A stretch of 64,000 nt of DNA from Saturnia japonica (lineage: Eukaryota > Arthropoda > Insecta > Lepidoptera > Saturniidae), in contig CM065304.1 in the NCBI GenBank assembly GCA_033032175.1, positions 12,710,001-12,774,000 on the forward strand, read 5' to 3'. The notes below the pieces were generated by a model. The model did not search any database. It had not been told where the DNA came from and was given only the letters and a program-made list of their open reading frames with translations. The translations under genes and the position numbers were made by a program. How positions within the stretch are numbered: position 1 is the stretch's first letter; every line of letters begins with the position of its first letter. Positions 21,641 through 33,796 of this stretch are shown here, one piece after another.

Positions 21641-23148
21641 TTATTACCGTCGCCTTTGAGGATTAATTGTAAGTAATAACTTATAATGAATATATAATTG
21701 TTTAATTCAATGCGAGCGTTTTTGTTTCTTTTGTGACAAAATTTTTACCCTTTATTTGGGCCCCGTAACAAACTTTGATATAGGGTCCGTCTAAGGCAAG
21801 CTACGGCCACTGATTTTATTGGCCATCCTTAGACAAAAAAAAAACAATATTTGTGAATCGTGTCTTTTATATAGGACATTTGTAAAAATAGATATTTACA
21901 AACATATATTAATTTAGATTAAAGAAGATAACAAATATAATATGGATGTGTCCATCAGGAAGATATAAGGTTTGAATAAATACACTTTTCCTGGTACGAA
22001 AACCGTTCCCAACCCCCGTAATTACCTTATCGTAATTGCCTTGATTTATGTACATATGAAGTTTTACATATCTGTACATAATATCAATTTATTATCAGGC
22101 AACATTAAATCTAAGCGAGACGAGAACCGGCCAAGTGAGTTGTCGAGCAGGCGATCACTTATGGCTCACAAGTCACGCTTGTTTTCCAATGAACTCTTAA
22201 AATTTACCGCTAATATGCCATACGTGTAAAAAGTAGTGATTTTACTAAAGTGATTCCCGAAGTGTTTAACAGGTCAGTTATTAATAAATTTATTTTTATT
22301 AAAATATCTCAACCGATATTCCTTTATTATATTATTTGGTTTTTAAAGTTAATTTCATCAGTTTATTATCTAATAACATACTTTTCTCTACTTATACTAA
22401 TTTTATGCATGTTTCATAATTATAACACTCGATAGCCTAATAAACATTTATAATTTGAATAAGATGTAATATTTTGTACGTTGTACTAAGCAATATCTAA
22501 TTATTTGCTATGTACAATAATAATACTGTATTTGTTCCAAATGAAATTTCACATCGGCAAAATCTCAGAAATCATCCTATGGCATCCTCTTATGTGATGT
22601 ATTTTTCAAACTTCTTTGTTAGTGCTATGTTAACCTACTTTATATAATACTTCTGTATAGGAATTCCTGCACGAAGTTTCATTGATGGTTCTAGACCGTT
22701 CATACTCAATCTGCGGCCCTAGGGTCACATGGAGCCCACCCGGCCTTTTTAAGTGACTAAGCTATATACCCGTATCAATGAACCTAACAAAAGTAGGTAC
22801 AAAATAGAACTCATTTTCTAATTAGTAATAACGACAATTTTGTATCCTTACAAACAAAATATCTATTTTCTTTTCAGTAATCATAAGGCTCATGAGAAAT
22901 AGTTGCTTTTTTTATATGGCCCAAGCAAAAAAAGTTTGAGTATGGATTCTAGAGAGTCTAGACCCACCGGTATAAGCTGTGCGTCGTACGTTAGTGTTAA
23001 GAATTTTTAAAAAGTACATTTTAGAAAGCGTGTGTGTGTGTTTATCATATTAAAATATCGAAATATAAGATTTTTCTCCATTATCAAATACATAATAACA
23101 AAAACGAGGCGACTTTATCTGTTATGTCATAAAGAAGTTTATATGGTA
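21641..23148. other. AT-rich DNA, no gene recognised
   Basis: The 85-codon frame at 21972-22229 and the 61-codon frame at 22250-22435 lack coding features. TCTAGACCGTTCATACTCAA at about 22688 and a diverged inverse (TTGAGTATGGATTCTAGA) near 22937 hint at an old inverted-repeat element. Confidence 0.4.
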
Positions 23149-23490
23149 CTAGCTGGTACCCGTGACATCGTCTGCGTTTTAATGGATGTAGACCGGCTGA
23201 GATCGGACCACGACAAACCAAAATAAAATCATAGATGGGTTTATCACTATGTGTATGGTGGAGGCGATCCCTACCACCCCGCTATATTACTGCATATACA
23301 ACGACTGACCCAGTAACGCGATCAATATGTGTATGGTATTGTAATTATATGCCAGTATGAATCCAAAACATTAACAGTCTCAATAAAACTACAAAATAAT
23401 TGGAATTATCCCTTATTGTAAAATCATCCCAATGGGAATTCATTACTAAAGCATAAAAATGAATTCAAATTAATTATTAGCAAGGCAATT
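23149..23490 (-). mobile_element. 5'-truncated Helitron copy
   Basis: The minus-strand 3' end is CAGCTAG at 23149 followed by T. The body carries the TTTATCACTATGTGTATGGT and ACCACCCCGCTATATTACTG phrases of the complete copy at 30799-31484. Confidence 0.7.
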
Positions 23491-23532
23491 CATTACTAGA
23501 AGGTCACATACTACCGTACTAGGATCACGACG

Positions 23533-23630
23533 TTTTTTTTTTTTTTTTGAACTGACTATACTGTTAGCTTTAGGGGCCCTATCCAAAAACAGAGCCGCTG
23601 CGGCTTTTACAGCTTCACCGGACTTGGGGG
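23533..23630 (-). mobile_element. Short poly(A) retroposon (SINE-like)
   Basis: A T-run at 23533-23549 precedes GAACTGACTATACTGTTAGC, GGGGCCCT and CTTTTACAGCTTCACCGGAC TTGG. On the minus strand it reads CCAAGTCCGGTGAAGCTG...AGTTC and then poly(A). This copy has a 12-bp insert (CTGTTTTTGGAT) that the copies at 48719 and 61663 lack. Confidence 0.65.
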
Positions 23631-23640
23631 CGAGCGCTTA

Positions 23641-24163
23641 AGGCACTCAGCCAAATTTAGAACTCAGTAGGTATATGATCTGAAACCACACCTTTTGTTA
23701 CGATATTAATTCCCGCTATCATTCAGACAACAATGCTTACAAAATATATACTAATAATCTAACAATATTTAAACATATGCAACATTCGCTAGAATCTAAT
23801 TAATGTAATGTAATAATACCTAATCTATTCATGGAGTATATATAATGAACTAAACATTTAAGTATAATCTCGTACCACTGAACATTACTCGGGTATTTTT
23901 TTACTAACCATTTCAGTTTAAAATTAATTTCTATTGTTTTTATTTAGCGCTCTTTCAAATTTCGGTTACTCTCGATATTATATCCCACAGCCTGCGCTGT
24001 TTTTATTTGGTTCCTTCAAATACTGGTTTTCAGGTTTCTGCCTATCTATCTCAACATCTAACCCAGTCCCGTGGAGGCGTCCCTATACATATGTAGTTTT
24101 TCGAAGTAATTTTTGGGGATCATGTTTTTTTTATACAACTAAGGTAATTGCTAAGCGGCTACT
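23641..24163. other. No gene recognised
   Basis: A 77-codon plus frame at 23934-24167 runs into the minus-strand SINE and has no coding signature. Confidence 0.4.
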
Positions 24164-24295
24164 GTAGCCTATGGACGCTTGTCATACCATAGGTATCAAT
24201 CACTAGCTGATCTTGAACCATAAGGAACTTTGGAAACCCTACCCACCGCAGGACTACAACACTAGGTTATTTCACTGCGATCTTCTGTAGGGTGG
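24164..24295 (-). mobile_element. SINE copy
   Basis: On the minus strand it begins CTACAGAAGATCGCAGTGAA and continues GTAGGGTTTCCAAAG to ATGGTATGACAAGCGTCCAT. It is truncated before the TTGTTTGCC tail. Confidence 0.6.
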
Positions 24296-25517
24296 TCCAA
24301 TAGTAGGACTACCCTGAGTAGAAATTTCTCTGTGCACTACTTTTTATTTCATGTTATCTAAACTCAATCTTTTAATTCCCTGGCCCATAAGGACATTGTT
24401 ATATGAAGGAATAATAAATATGTCATTAATTAAATAAGAAAAGAAAATAAGGTACGTGGATATTATAAAAATGGTTTCATTTTTCTCTTTAATTGAAACA
24501 GTTGTATTTATTTTGGTTTATATAAAAAATTGTGTGTAGGTTTATATGTACGACAATAAAAATACTTATTTGTTTTGTTTTCCAAAAATTATATTCTGCT
24601 TGCGAACAGCATCATGAAGTTAACCATCAATGCTGAAAATGTACTTACTTAAATTCATTTACTTAACTGACTTTTTTTATTTGTAAGAATAATTTAACTG
24701 CGAATAAATATGAAACAATATATGTTACTTTAATCAAAATAAAACTTTATCATGTTGCATTTCCATCTCATGAGGCAAGTGCTGTTCTCAAGTTTACCCT
24801 CTACTAAATACGCCAAAAGAAGTAGAATTTCAATAAAATTTAATTAAAATATAAAGCCCCATCCACATGCTTGCCAACTCTCGGCAAACATTCACAAATT
24901 CAAACGTGTGGATAGAGCGTCTGGCGTGGCTTGCAAAGGTTTAGGTTTAGTTTATCGAGCTAAGTTGTTATTTGATGCACAAATCAAAGAAGCTTGTGGT
25001 AAGCGCTTGCGTGCCTACATATTTGCATGTAATTAGTATCACTTCTATGAAATCGATTAATAATTTAAAAAATCAGGTACGGATTTTGTGAATTTTTAAC
25101 TATCTTCGTTGATGCATTTTTCGTATCCTATTATTTTTCCTCGTTTAATTTTTTTCTTTTTACAATAAAATTAGATTTAACCAAATGTTACATAAAACAG
25201 GCACAAGGTCATCATCCGTCATGCTTGCTTATCCAAAACACACTAGCACACTCGCAAACGTTCGAATGGCTAAATTTGGCTTGCTTTATTTAAGTGTTTG
25301 TAGAGGTTGTTGAGGTTGTTTGCGGCAAGTGGCAAGCGTATGGGTAAGACATAAGATTTTTTGTAGTAACGTAGGGTCACGATACATGTTTACTTAGTTA
25401 TTATGTTCCACCCAAAACTAATGTCCTGAATAATTTCTGTTATTTCGATGCTTCACCTTAATTATATTTAGTCCGTTGTAATTAAAAGAATTTAAATATA
25501 CTTATTATGTTCTTCAG
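24296..25517. other. AT-rich DNA with a possible inverted-repeat element
   Basis: CCCATCCACATGCTTGCC at about 24858 and the inverse GGCAAGCGTATGGGT at about 25332 suggest a MITE of about 490 bp. The repeats are imperfect and I found no clear target duplication. Confidence 0.3.
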
Positions 25518-25879
25518 ATTTGAAAACTGGCGCCTAATAAGAAAAAGATTGCTGCCGGTCCCACCATGAAAAGTGGGATTGGAGCTGGATCATCTGGAAA
25601 GACTTCTAATATGAAACCGGTAACAATCACTCCGAATCACAAAAACAACACTTTAGGATCAACTTCATCAGTGCCAAAAAGCCCTCTACCATCTACATCG
25701 TCAAGTAAAAGTTATGCTACGCCGTTATACAGTACACCGAAAAGCGGCAAGTCCTCAACTACTTTCGGAATTATATGGTTACCTAGTAGAAGAAATAATA
25801 AAAAGAAAGACCAAATATGGAATTCCCACAGTAACGATCACTACAAAGAAAAAGATAGGGCACCAACTATGTACAATTT
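25518..25879 (+). pseudogene. Frameshifted exon or decayed gene copy, unrecognised
   Basis: After TCTTCAG the sequence reads DLKTGA, then, one frame over, PNKKKIAAGPTMKSGIGAGS with a Ser/Thr/Pro/Lys-rich middle (MKPVTITPNHKNN, LPSTSSSKSYATP), then in another frame ELYGYLVEEIIKRKTKYGIP. It ends at a strong donor-like GTAAGT at 25880. Two single-base frame changes are needed (near 25535 and 25762), so it is either a decayed exon or a retrocopy. Coding-like composition stands out from the AT-rich flanks. I cannot name the protein. Confidence 0.35.
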
Positions 25880-26811
25880 GTAAGTATTCAGATTAATTAG
25901 ATTTTTTCAGATGTTATTAAATTATTTTTAAGATGAAAATAGCAGTATAACTCCAGTCCGAAAATTACAATTATAAATTTCTCAGATGTCATTAGTTCTG
26001 TGATATTTTACTGTTACCTACCTATCTATACTAATACTAATACTAAATCCTATTATATTAAATGAACAATTATACAATATGTGTATACATATATAGTGTT
26101 CTGTCATCTGTGCTGGCGCGTCACTGTCATACAAATAAAAATTTCATGTTTATTAATTAGCTCACGCACACATATGAGCAGAGATGAGTTGCAGTCTCTT
26201 TATATGATTTGTCATTGTGTTAAATTACACACTAATGTGGATATGCATTTAATGTGGAGTTGCACGAAGTGATATGTCCTGTAGGTACCAACACGTTATC
26301 ATTAAAGGCGATTTCTTCTTAATAGAAATGTGACGTGTTGGCGATTTTATGAAAGGAAAGAAACGTACGTGGGATATTTAAGCCAGAAATATTACTAGTA
26401 TAGTTTAACTTTTAGACTTTCCTACACTTTAAAAAAATGTACGATCAAGTAAAAGTTTGTTTTTAATTAAAATACATTCGTAAAGTTTTTAAAATTCTAT
26501 AAGGTAGCCTTTGACAAACGTTTCACCTTAATTAACCAACATCCTATATTTCTAATTCACGAAAAAATATTAGTCTATAAAGTGAACTTTCTGAAACATA
26601 TTGTTAAGGGAGCTTTTGTTAGGAAATCATTTTCTCTAAACCATAGCATTTAACTAGTGTCTGTTAGTGTCACCGCCCGCGCCATGTTAGTATTCGATAC
26701 CATGTCCTTGCTCATAACAAAATAGAGTAATACCACAAAAGTTAATGGCTTTAAAAAGCTGATAAGTCGTCATCTATTACTTAGCGGTGACATATAGGTA
26801 AGTACAGAGGT
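25880..26811. other. AT-rich DNA, nothing supported
   Basis: A scrap of Helitron-type start (ACTAATACTAATACTAAATC) lies near 26029. No gene recognised. Confidence 0.4.
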
Positions 26812-28445
26812 ATTTATTTATTTTATTTTATATATTTAGCATGCCAACAGAGCAATTACAAAAAAGGAAAAATTACATGTTATCATTTCCACATAATAAA
26901 AACAATGCAATCGCTCAGATAATAGGCCATGCCTGACATTTAAACACATAAATAATAAGGATAACTACTATGTTATGAAACAATACACATTAAAATTAAT
27001 ATTAAATTATATTCCAATTACCAAACAAGGAGTGCCTGTATGAACCGATTGACTGAGAAAAGATATCTATTGAGTTATTCATCGTGCTTGATATCTCGTT
27101 GTATAACCTTGCCATACGCACAAAAGGGCTATTAAAAGCAGTATTCAGTGTTGTTGTCGGAATGTAAAATATATATGGGTTGCGCACCGCACGGGTATAC
27201 GATCTAAAATACAAGTAATTAATAAGGAACGCATCTATTGAACCATTTACAATTTTGTAAAGGATGAGTAAGTCAGCTATATTTCGCCTCTCTTTTAGGC
27301 TTATCATGTTAAAATATTTTAGTCTATTAACATAATTAGGGATAGATTTACGAATAACATTTCTTATGCTCAGGCATCTAACAAGACGAGCTTGGATAGA
27401 TTCTATAAGCTCTACGTAGGTGGTATAGTGAGGTGACCATATGGCAGAACAATATTCAAGAATACTTCTAACTAAGGTGTTATAGAGCAAAATAACACTC
27501 TCGCTATTGCGAAATGGTCGTGAAGTACGCATAACAATCCAAGCACCTTTTTGGGTCTGGGTACAATATTAAGTATATGTGGTCGAAAAGAAAAAGAAGA
27601 GTCAAATATGACACCCAAATCACGAACAACGGATACTCTCTCTAAGCTTATACCTCCAAGCTGATAGGTAAAATCAATATAATTTATTTTATTGGTAAAA
27701 GTTATGTATTGACACTTTCTCACATTAAGAGCCATTTTGTTGATGATACACCATAACTCGAGAGTGTTAAGGTCACTCTCTGTAACTTAATACAGTCACT
27801 TAGATTTGTTACCCGAATATATATTTTTATATCATTCGCATAGGCTAGGCAATCACAATTTAGGGAATCTAAGAGGTCATTTATAAAAATTAAAAATAAT
27901 AATGGTCCCAGTTTTGATCCTTGGGGGACACCAGATGAAGGTCATTACATAAATAGCTCTCAAACCACCTTAACAGATTGCCATGAATGCCAGCGTGATT
28001 AAGTTTGGCTATGAGTAAAGAGTGATCAACGCGATCAAACGCTTTGGCAAAATCTGTATAAATAGCATCAACTTGGCCTCGGCTTTCCAAAGTATTGGAT
28101 ATAAAATTAGCATATATAAGTAAATTTGATGTTGTACAACGATTAGACATGAAACCATGCTGGCGCAAGCTCATAATGGGGTTTACTTGACAATACACAA
28201 CTTAGTATATAATACCCGGAAAATATTTTTGCAAATTGTGAGATAATATATATTGGTCTGTAATTTGATACGACATTCCTATTACTTGACTTGTAAATAG
28301 GGACTACATATGAGATTTTCCATAAATCGGGAAATATTCCTTCTTTGAGTGACTGATTAAAGATCATATGCAGAGGCTTAGTAAGCGCTTTTGAGCAAAG
28401 CCGTATAAATATTGAATCATGAAGTATTGTATTAAATAGTAACAT
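26812..28445 (-). pseudogene. CR1/Jockey-group LINE, RT-bearing ORF2 relic
   Basis: Minus-strand frames join into a reverse transcriptase and its C-terminal domain: SNYRPIYIISQFAKIF (28143-28445), QHGFMSNRCTTSNLLIY and DFAKAFDRVDHSLL (27890-28198), GVPQGSKLGPLLFLIFINDL and CLAYANDIKIY (27790-27930), MALNVRKCQYITFTNK and RDLGVIFDSSFSF (27472-27735), and YNTLVRSILEYCSAIWSPHY (27002-27532). The catalytic motif reads YAND where YADD is expected. Frameshifts and a small deletion lie near 27940. The 3' end is a TAAATAAA-type tract at 26812-26835. 5' truncated, no endonuclease seen. Confidence 0.8.
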
Positions 28446-29445
28446 TACTACCTAATTACTAAATAGAGTAAAAAAAATAACATAAAATATTAAGAATATG
28501 CATATTATATTTTTCAATATTGTTTCTTATTGCACAACCGATAAAACAACATTACTTGTCCTATAATTACCCGGTTGACACTATTTTATCTATAACATAC
28601 GCATAGATGCACTCATCTATATGTATTAAAGAAACTGCATGCTGAACGAAAAAAAAAAAGACGTGTGGCACTCGGGGACTGCAGCGGTAAAGCTATTGCA
28701 TAGCATTTTTTATCAACTTATGCAATTATAATTATTTATATTTTATTTATGCAGTTTTTTTTTCCTTTTTTTCTTTGATATTAATTCAAGTTACGCTTTT
28801 TGAGCGTGGTGACTGATAAACCAATGCCACCTAGAAGCGAGTTGCGCAACTAAAGAGACAAGCGTGATATTAGAAAAAAAGTCATTAAAAGTTCTGCTAT
28901 TCATCGATAGATGGCAAAACTAAATAAACAGGGACGGATCTAGGGAATAAATTATTCAATTTATTAAATAGCCAAGCTGAATTAGATCGCGAGTGTATTA
29001 TTACAACAAATTATTTTGTGATTAGCTTTGCCCACAACTTCATCCGCGTGTGATATGTTTTATTTTTCAAAATACTCAATTTGCAAATAATACTAATGAA
29101 ATATTTATTATATTAAGTTATTTACAGGTTATTATTTATAAATTAAGCGTGTAAGCGAAACAAACAAACAAACTCACTTGCGTTGAGTATTTATAATATT
29201 TGTCGGAAAAGCCTTTTTCTTCGATAAGTGGAAGCTAATGCTAAATATTTTGGAATATTTTTTCAAACCGAACCTAGTTTAGTTAGCACGTTGAACGAAA
29301 AAGAACACAAACGTGCAAACAAAAAACACTTTTGCTTCATAATATTAGAACATAAGTGAAAAATAGATAGTGTACTTTATTTAATTTGTATGTAATCATT
29401 AATCTTTCTTTTTTATTATATCATACTTGCATCTATTTATTATAT
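28446..29445. other. AT-rich DNA, no gene recognised
   Basis: An A-run followed by GACGTGTGGCACTCGGGGAC at 28650-28685 is related to 6683-6720. The rest is unrecognised. Confidence 0.4.
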
Positions 29446-29453
29446 CATCATAC

Positions 29454-30049
29454 TAGACATGTGTAAGTACTGCGAGTCATGTATTACGCGTAATATGTCA
29501 CGACCGCGTACTGTAACAGTACCTATAACCCAACAAAATTTAGCATGTCACATAACTCTAAACATGACGTTCCATAGCAAGAGGTTAAAGGATAGGTCCG
29601 TCGCGTTCTAAGTACTGTACGTATGTACTGAAGTGTATTGTTATGTTTAAAATAAATCGAGTTATCGTTGTTATCGAATGATAACATTACTATCTCATAA
29701 TCGCCCACCACTATTAGAAATATTTCATAATCTCATGGTTAAGTTTGAAGGAAAATCAACTTTTTCAATAAAGCAGAATAAAGCTTGCGTTTTCATAACG
29801 CCGTGTCGTCACTCGTACAAGTAAACTATACAAATAGGCAATAATAAAAGGTCTATTTATGACATCAGAACATTCAGTACAATAGCACATACGTAATTGT
29901 TAGCGGGCTATATGTATGTCTAAGCTTAATGCGTTATTTCGGACGGGTCATGTTTAGAGTACTGAGTACTGCTCTAATGCCATATTACGCAGCACGAAAT
30001 GTCATGCCATATGGCATTACTTCATAGAGTACTGTTTTGCGCATGTCTA
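29454..30049. mobile_element. hAT-type MITE, 596 bp, perfect 8-bp TSD
   Basis: CATCATAC occurs directly before (29446-29453) and directly after (30050-30057). The ends are imperfect inverted repeats: TAGACATGTGTAAGTACTG at the left and, reading inward from the right, TAGACATGCGCAAAACAGTA. An 8-bp duplication is the mark of hAT transposition. It has no transposase; inner palindromic phrases such as GCCATATGGC occur near 30006. Confidence 0.75.
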
Positions 30050-30057
30050 CATCATAC

Positions 30058-30798
30058 AGATCTAAGTACTAATTTTTCGTAAAGAAATTATATTCTAGAT
30101 CCGGTCCTGGAAAATGCGTCTGAATGTCGAATTGTATAGAGTTGCCAACCATGATATTTTAGTTTTATCATACTCCTAAAAATTTATTAATAATAGCATA
30201 ATAAAATAAATAATTTTCTATGTATATCCAGCCGTTGGCGTCCGAATCTGAAATAAGTAAAATAAAAACCAGCTGACACTGTATTTAATTTTAGTTTTGA
30301 AAATGTATGCCGTAAGTAATTTCTCTTTCGAAATAATACTCAAATTTGACAAAAATTGCTATACTTGCATATTAAAATATATCAAAATGTAAAAAAAAAA
30401 ACTATTTATATTTATATATATATTATCGTATAACTTATAATGAACAAATAAAATTATGTAGGTTTTATAACTCTATGTATGTCGTTCTTTTATCAAAGAT
30501 ATTTTACAACGACATCTAGCGGTGAGAGGAGTCCGTGTTCCCGTCGAGCCTGTCGCGACACCCAAAGTCAAAGTATCACCGCTGTGCCGGTCGGAGTGGG
30601 GGTGTTAGGTTATTATCGTTACGGAATTTTTGGATTCGTCTCCACGCTCAAGACCCGCGATAGAAGCTATGCAATAGCTTAAAAATCGGATAAAATTTCA
30701 TAAAAATATTTTGGAATACCGCAAAATAGTCCAAGTAAACTCTAAAAGTAAGTAAATCATGACCAAAAACATCAGAGAATAATAAAATTATAAATCTA
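30058..30798. other. No gene recognised
   Basis: A GC-richer block at 30515-30650 has a 67-codon frame (30479-30682) but no recognisable motif. Confidence 0.4.
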
Positions 30799-31484
30799 CT
30801 AGCTGATACCCGCGACTTCATCTGCGTATTATTGGATATACACAGACTGATCTCGTCAGAACACGACAAACCAAAAGAAAATCATATGGTTATGTGTATG
30901 GTGGACGTGATCCCTACCACCCCGCTATATTACTACATATGCACCGGTTGATTTCGGAATACAACAACCAATAAAAACCATTGATGGGTTTATCACTATG
31001 TGTATTGTGGTGGCAATGCCTAACACCCCGCTATATTACTGCATATACACCGACTGATCTCGGAACACAATAAACTAAAAGAAAACCACATATTATGAGT
31101 TTATCAATGTGTGTGTGGTATTATAATTATATGCCAATATGAATCCAACACAATAACCCTCCCAATAAAACTTTAAAAATAATTAAAATAATCCCTTTGT
31201 AAAGGCTTGCGTGAAGGTGTTTTGAAAAATGTGAAACTCTTTGTATTTCTTACCAGAAGCATAAATATGAATTTTTATATCCCTAAATTGAGACTTGATG
31301 GGTTCTCCATATAAACTTTCATTCCCTATTTCATCTCTTCATGTTTTATTTTCGTAACATAAGGTAGGTAGCCTATGTCCTTCTCCAACGTCCAATATAT
31401 CTGGTTACCAAAATTTGTTTAGCGGTATAGGCGTGAAAATCTATCAGACAGACAGAGTTACTTTCACATTTATAATATTAGTAT
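30799..31484 (-). mobile_element. Near-complete non-autonomous Helitron, 686 bp
   Basis: The minus-strand 5' end is CATACTAATATTATAAATGT and the 3' end is CAGCTAG at 30799, followed by T. The 3' half contains three tandem units of about 100-115 bp, each with ATCACTATGTGTATGGTGG-like and CCACCCCGCTATATTAC phrases (about 30880, 30990, 31085). The expected TC at the very 5' end is mutated. Confidence 0.75.
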
Positions 31485-31589
31485 GTACAATAAGTATATC
31501 GAAGCCAATATCTCAACAAACCAGTTGGCGTGGAAGCTAAGGTCATTTCACCAATCGCACATGCGCATTGGTTATCCCACTTTTCTTCC

Positions 31590-31787
31590 TCCAAACTCTC
31601 ATTGCCTATTTTCCTCTCTTAAAGTTTTATTATCGTAACAAAAAGTTGCCTATTTCCTTTGCCAAGGTCCAATCAATCTTATAATATCAAAATTAAGCAA
31701 AACTGGTTCAGCTGTTTTGACGTGAAAACGTAAAACACAGATAACAACAGACAGAGTTACTTTCGCATTTATAATATTAGTATGGAA
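31590..31787 (-). mobile_element. 3'-truncated Helitron copy
   Basis: The minus-strand start TCCATACTAATATTATAAAT at 31787 leads into GCGAAAGTAACTCTGTCTG and ends in the shared body near 31590. Confidence 0.65.
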
Positions 31788-32094
31788 GTATCGATGGTTA
31801 GCGAATGTAAATTATTATTATTTTAACCCTTAACAAACGCGAGGCACTGTGTAAGGTATTATGTGTACCTATGGGGTTGTTTGCGGGTAAAATGAGGCTC
31901 ACAGATATTTTTTTATCTTTATGTAACGGCTCCAACGACTTGGATAAAATTTTGTATTTAGATAATGTTTTACATTTAAAGTTTATTTAAACATGTGCCT
32001 TTATATTTTTTTGTAAGATACCGAACGCAGATTTTGTTTAATTAACATGGATAACTATATAAGATACATAAATAAACATAAGCCAATTTTAAAC

Positions 32095-32250
32095 AAAAAA
32101 GGAAACCAACTTCAATGATTTTAAAGAGTTCCCTGGTGTATCTTCGAAGTCAAAGGTCCAATGCCAATGAAATTAAAATGAGACCACCCTTGAGATATCC
32201 CCTCTCCATCGAAATCGGTTCATAAAAACAAATACCCTTTAATGAACACC
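32095..32250. repeat. Dispersed repeat scrap
   Basis: The phrases AGGTCCAATGCCAATG and TATCCCCTCTCCATCGAAAT then CGGTTCA match a repeat that I recognise as common in moth and butterfly genomes. Its class is not clear to me. Confidence 0.3.
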
Positions 32251-32508
32251 CATAATAGTGAGTTCTAGAAAAAAACAACAGTTAGTAAAATAGTTACTTT
32301 TGTTAGAATGAGGGCAAAGCAGTGAAATTACATTCCTAACGTTGTTACTTCACACGTGATAAGTGAAAATTTACTATAATAAGTATTAAGAGTAAGGTGC
32401 ACAGAACCACTGTATTAATAATTTATGACTGCTTCACGTATTCATTTGAGAAGGACTATGTGCTAATTGATGAGCATACTACAGATCTTTGATTATTTTA
32501 GAAAAATA

Positions 32509-33796
32509 ATAGGTCTTTACTTATGAAATTGCCGTTCTGTAGTACTGGCCATTTCGAATTAAAATAATTTTTGTTTGGCTAAGAATTCTAATTTCAAATT
32601 AATTTTATTTTAAAAACATGGAATTCTTTTTCCAAAAGTAGTCATTTGTTTATTGTTTAGTGTTATATTTTCATCGCATTTCAATCTTTTTTGTCATCAT
32701 GGATACGTTAAAAATTCGAGTAATTATGGAATATGAGTACCGACGTTGCAGCAACGCGGAACAAGCGGCACGCAACATCAACGACGTTTACGGAGCTAAC
32801 ACTACAAACTAACGCACCACCTGTTATTGGTTTGCTCGCTTCCGTTCTGGGAATTTCGACCTGAAAAATGAACCTCGCGGTCGTCCGAAGACTTTGGTCG
32901 ACAATGACGAATTAAAGGCGATTGTGGAAGCTGATGATACACAATCTACGGCTGAATTAGCAGCAGCTTTCGATGTAAGCGTCAAAACAATATTGGTCCA
33001 TTTGCATCAAATTGGCAAGGTAAAAAAGCTTGACAAATGGGTGCCCCACGAACTCAATTATCGCCAGCGTGAAGTACGCGTCGAGACGTGCCTTGCACTG
33101 CTCAACAGTCACACAAATGAAGGAATTTTGAACCGCATTGTTACCTGCGATGAAAAATGGATTCTGTTTGATAACTGCAAGCGCTCAGCAAGTTGGTTGG
33201 ATCCTGGTTCAGCATCTAAACAATGCTCTAAACGAAAACTTACCCCTAGAAAAATGATGGTCACTGTTTGGTGGTCTAGCGCCGGTGTGATTCATCACAG
33301 CTTCTTACCAAACGGGGTGAGCATTACTGCAGATGTGTACTGTGAAGAACTGAACACAATGATGGAAAAGCTGGCACATCTCCAACCAGCATTGGTCAAT
33401 CGCTTGTCTCCGCTGCTCCTGCACGACAACGCGCGACCTCATACTGCACAGCAGACGGTCTCCAAGTTGCAAGAACTGGGGGTTGGAAGTTCTTCGTCAT
33501 CCGCCCTACTCACTAGACCTTATGCCTACAGACTACTACTTTTTCCAGAATTTCGATAACTCCTTGGTGGGAAAAAAATTCTATACCCGAGAGGCAGTAC
33601 AAAATGCCTTTGAAGAATTTGTTGCCTCCCGTCCAGCTGATTTATTTAAGAAGGGCATCAATAAACTGCCACTGCGCTGGCAAAGATGCATTGATTGCAT
33701 GGGTGATTACTTCAATTAATACAAATAAAAAATACATGAAAAAAATTCGTTTAAATTTTTTCATACAAAACGGAAATTTCATAGGTAAAGACCTAA
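32509..33796 (+). mobile_element. mariner element, 1288 bp
   Basis: Flanked by TA on both sides (32507-32508 and 33797-33798). The inverted repeats begin ATAGGTCTTTACTTATGAAA at the left and TTAGGTCTTTACCTATGAAA inward from the right, matching over about 30 bp with few differences. The length and the single transposase frame are typical of Tc1/mariner, mariner family. Confidence 0.9.
32699..33719 (+). pseudogene. mariner transposase with one stop and one frameshift
   Basis: From ATG at 32699 to TAA at 33717 the family's full length (about 340 codons) is present. Landmarks in order are the N-terminal helix-turn-helix region, WFARFRSGNFDLKNEPRGRP, the WVPHEL linker motif, and the catalytic triad: Asp in VTCDEKW, Asp in LLHDNARPHTA and Asp in LMPTDYYFF, with exactly 34 residues between the second and third (D,D34D). 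Two lesions are visible: TAA at codon 38 (32810-32812) and one extra G in the G run at 33478-33482, which shifts the frame just before HPPYSLDL. Cut-and-paste transposase, now inactive in this copy. Confidence 0.9.

Noticed and set aside
22688..22955. Inverted-repeat element
   Set aside because: The two TCTAGA...CTCAA arms match only in part and no target duplication was found.
24858..25346. MITE with long inverted repeats
   Set aside because: The ends pair only imperfectly, the boundaries cannot be fixed and no duplication is seen, so it is only mentioned in passing.
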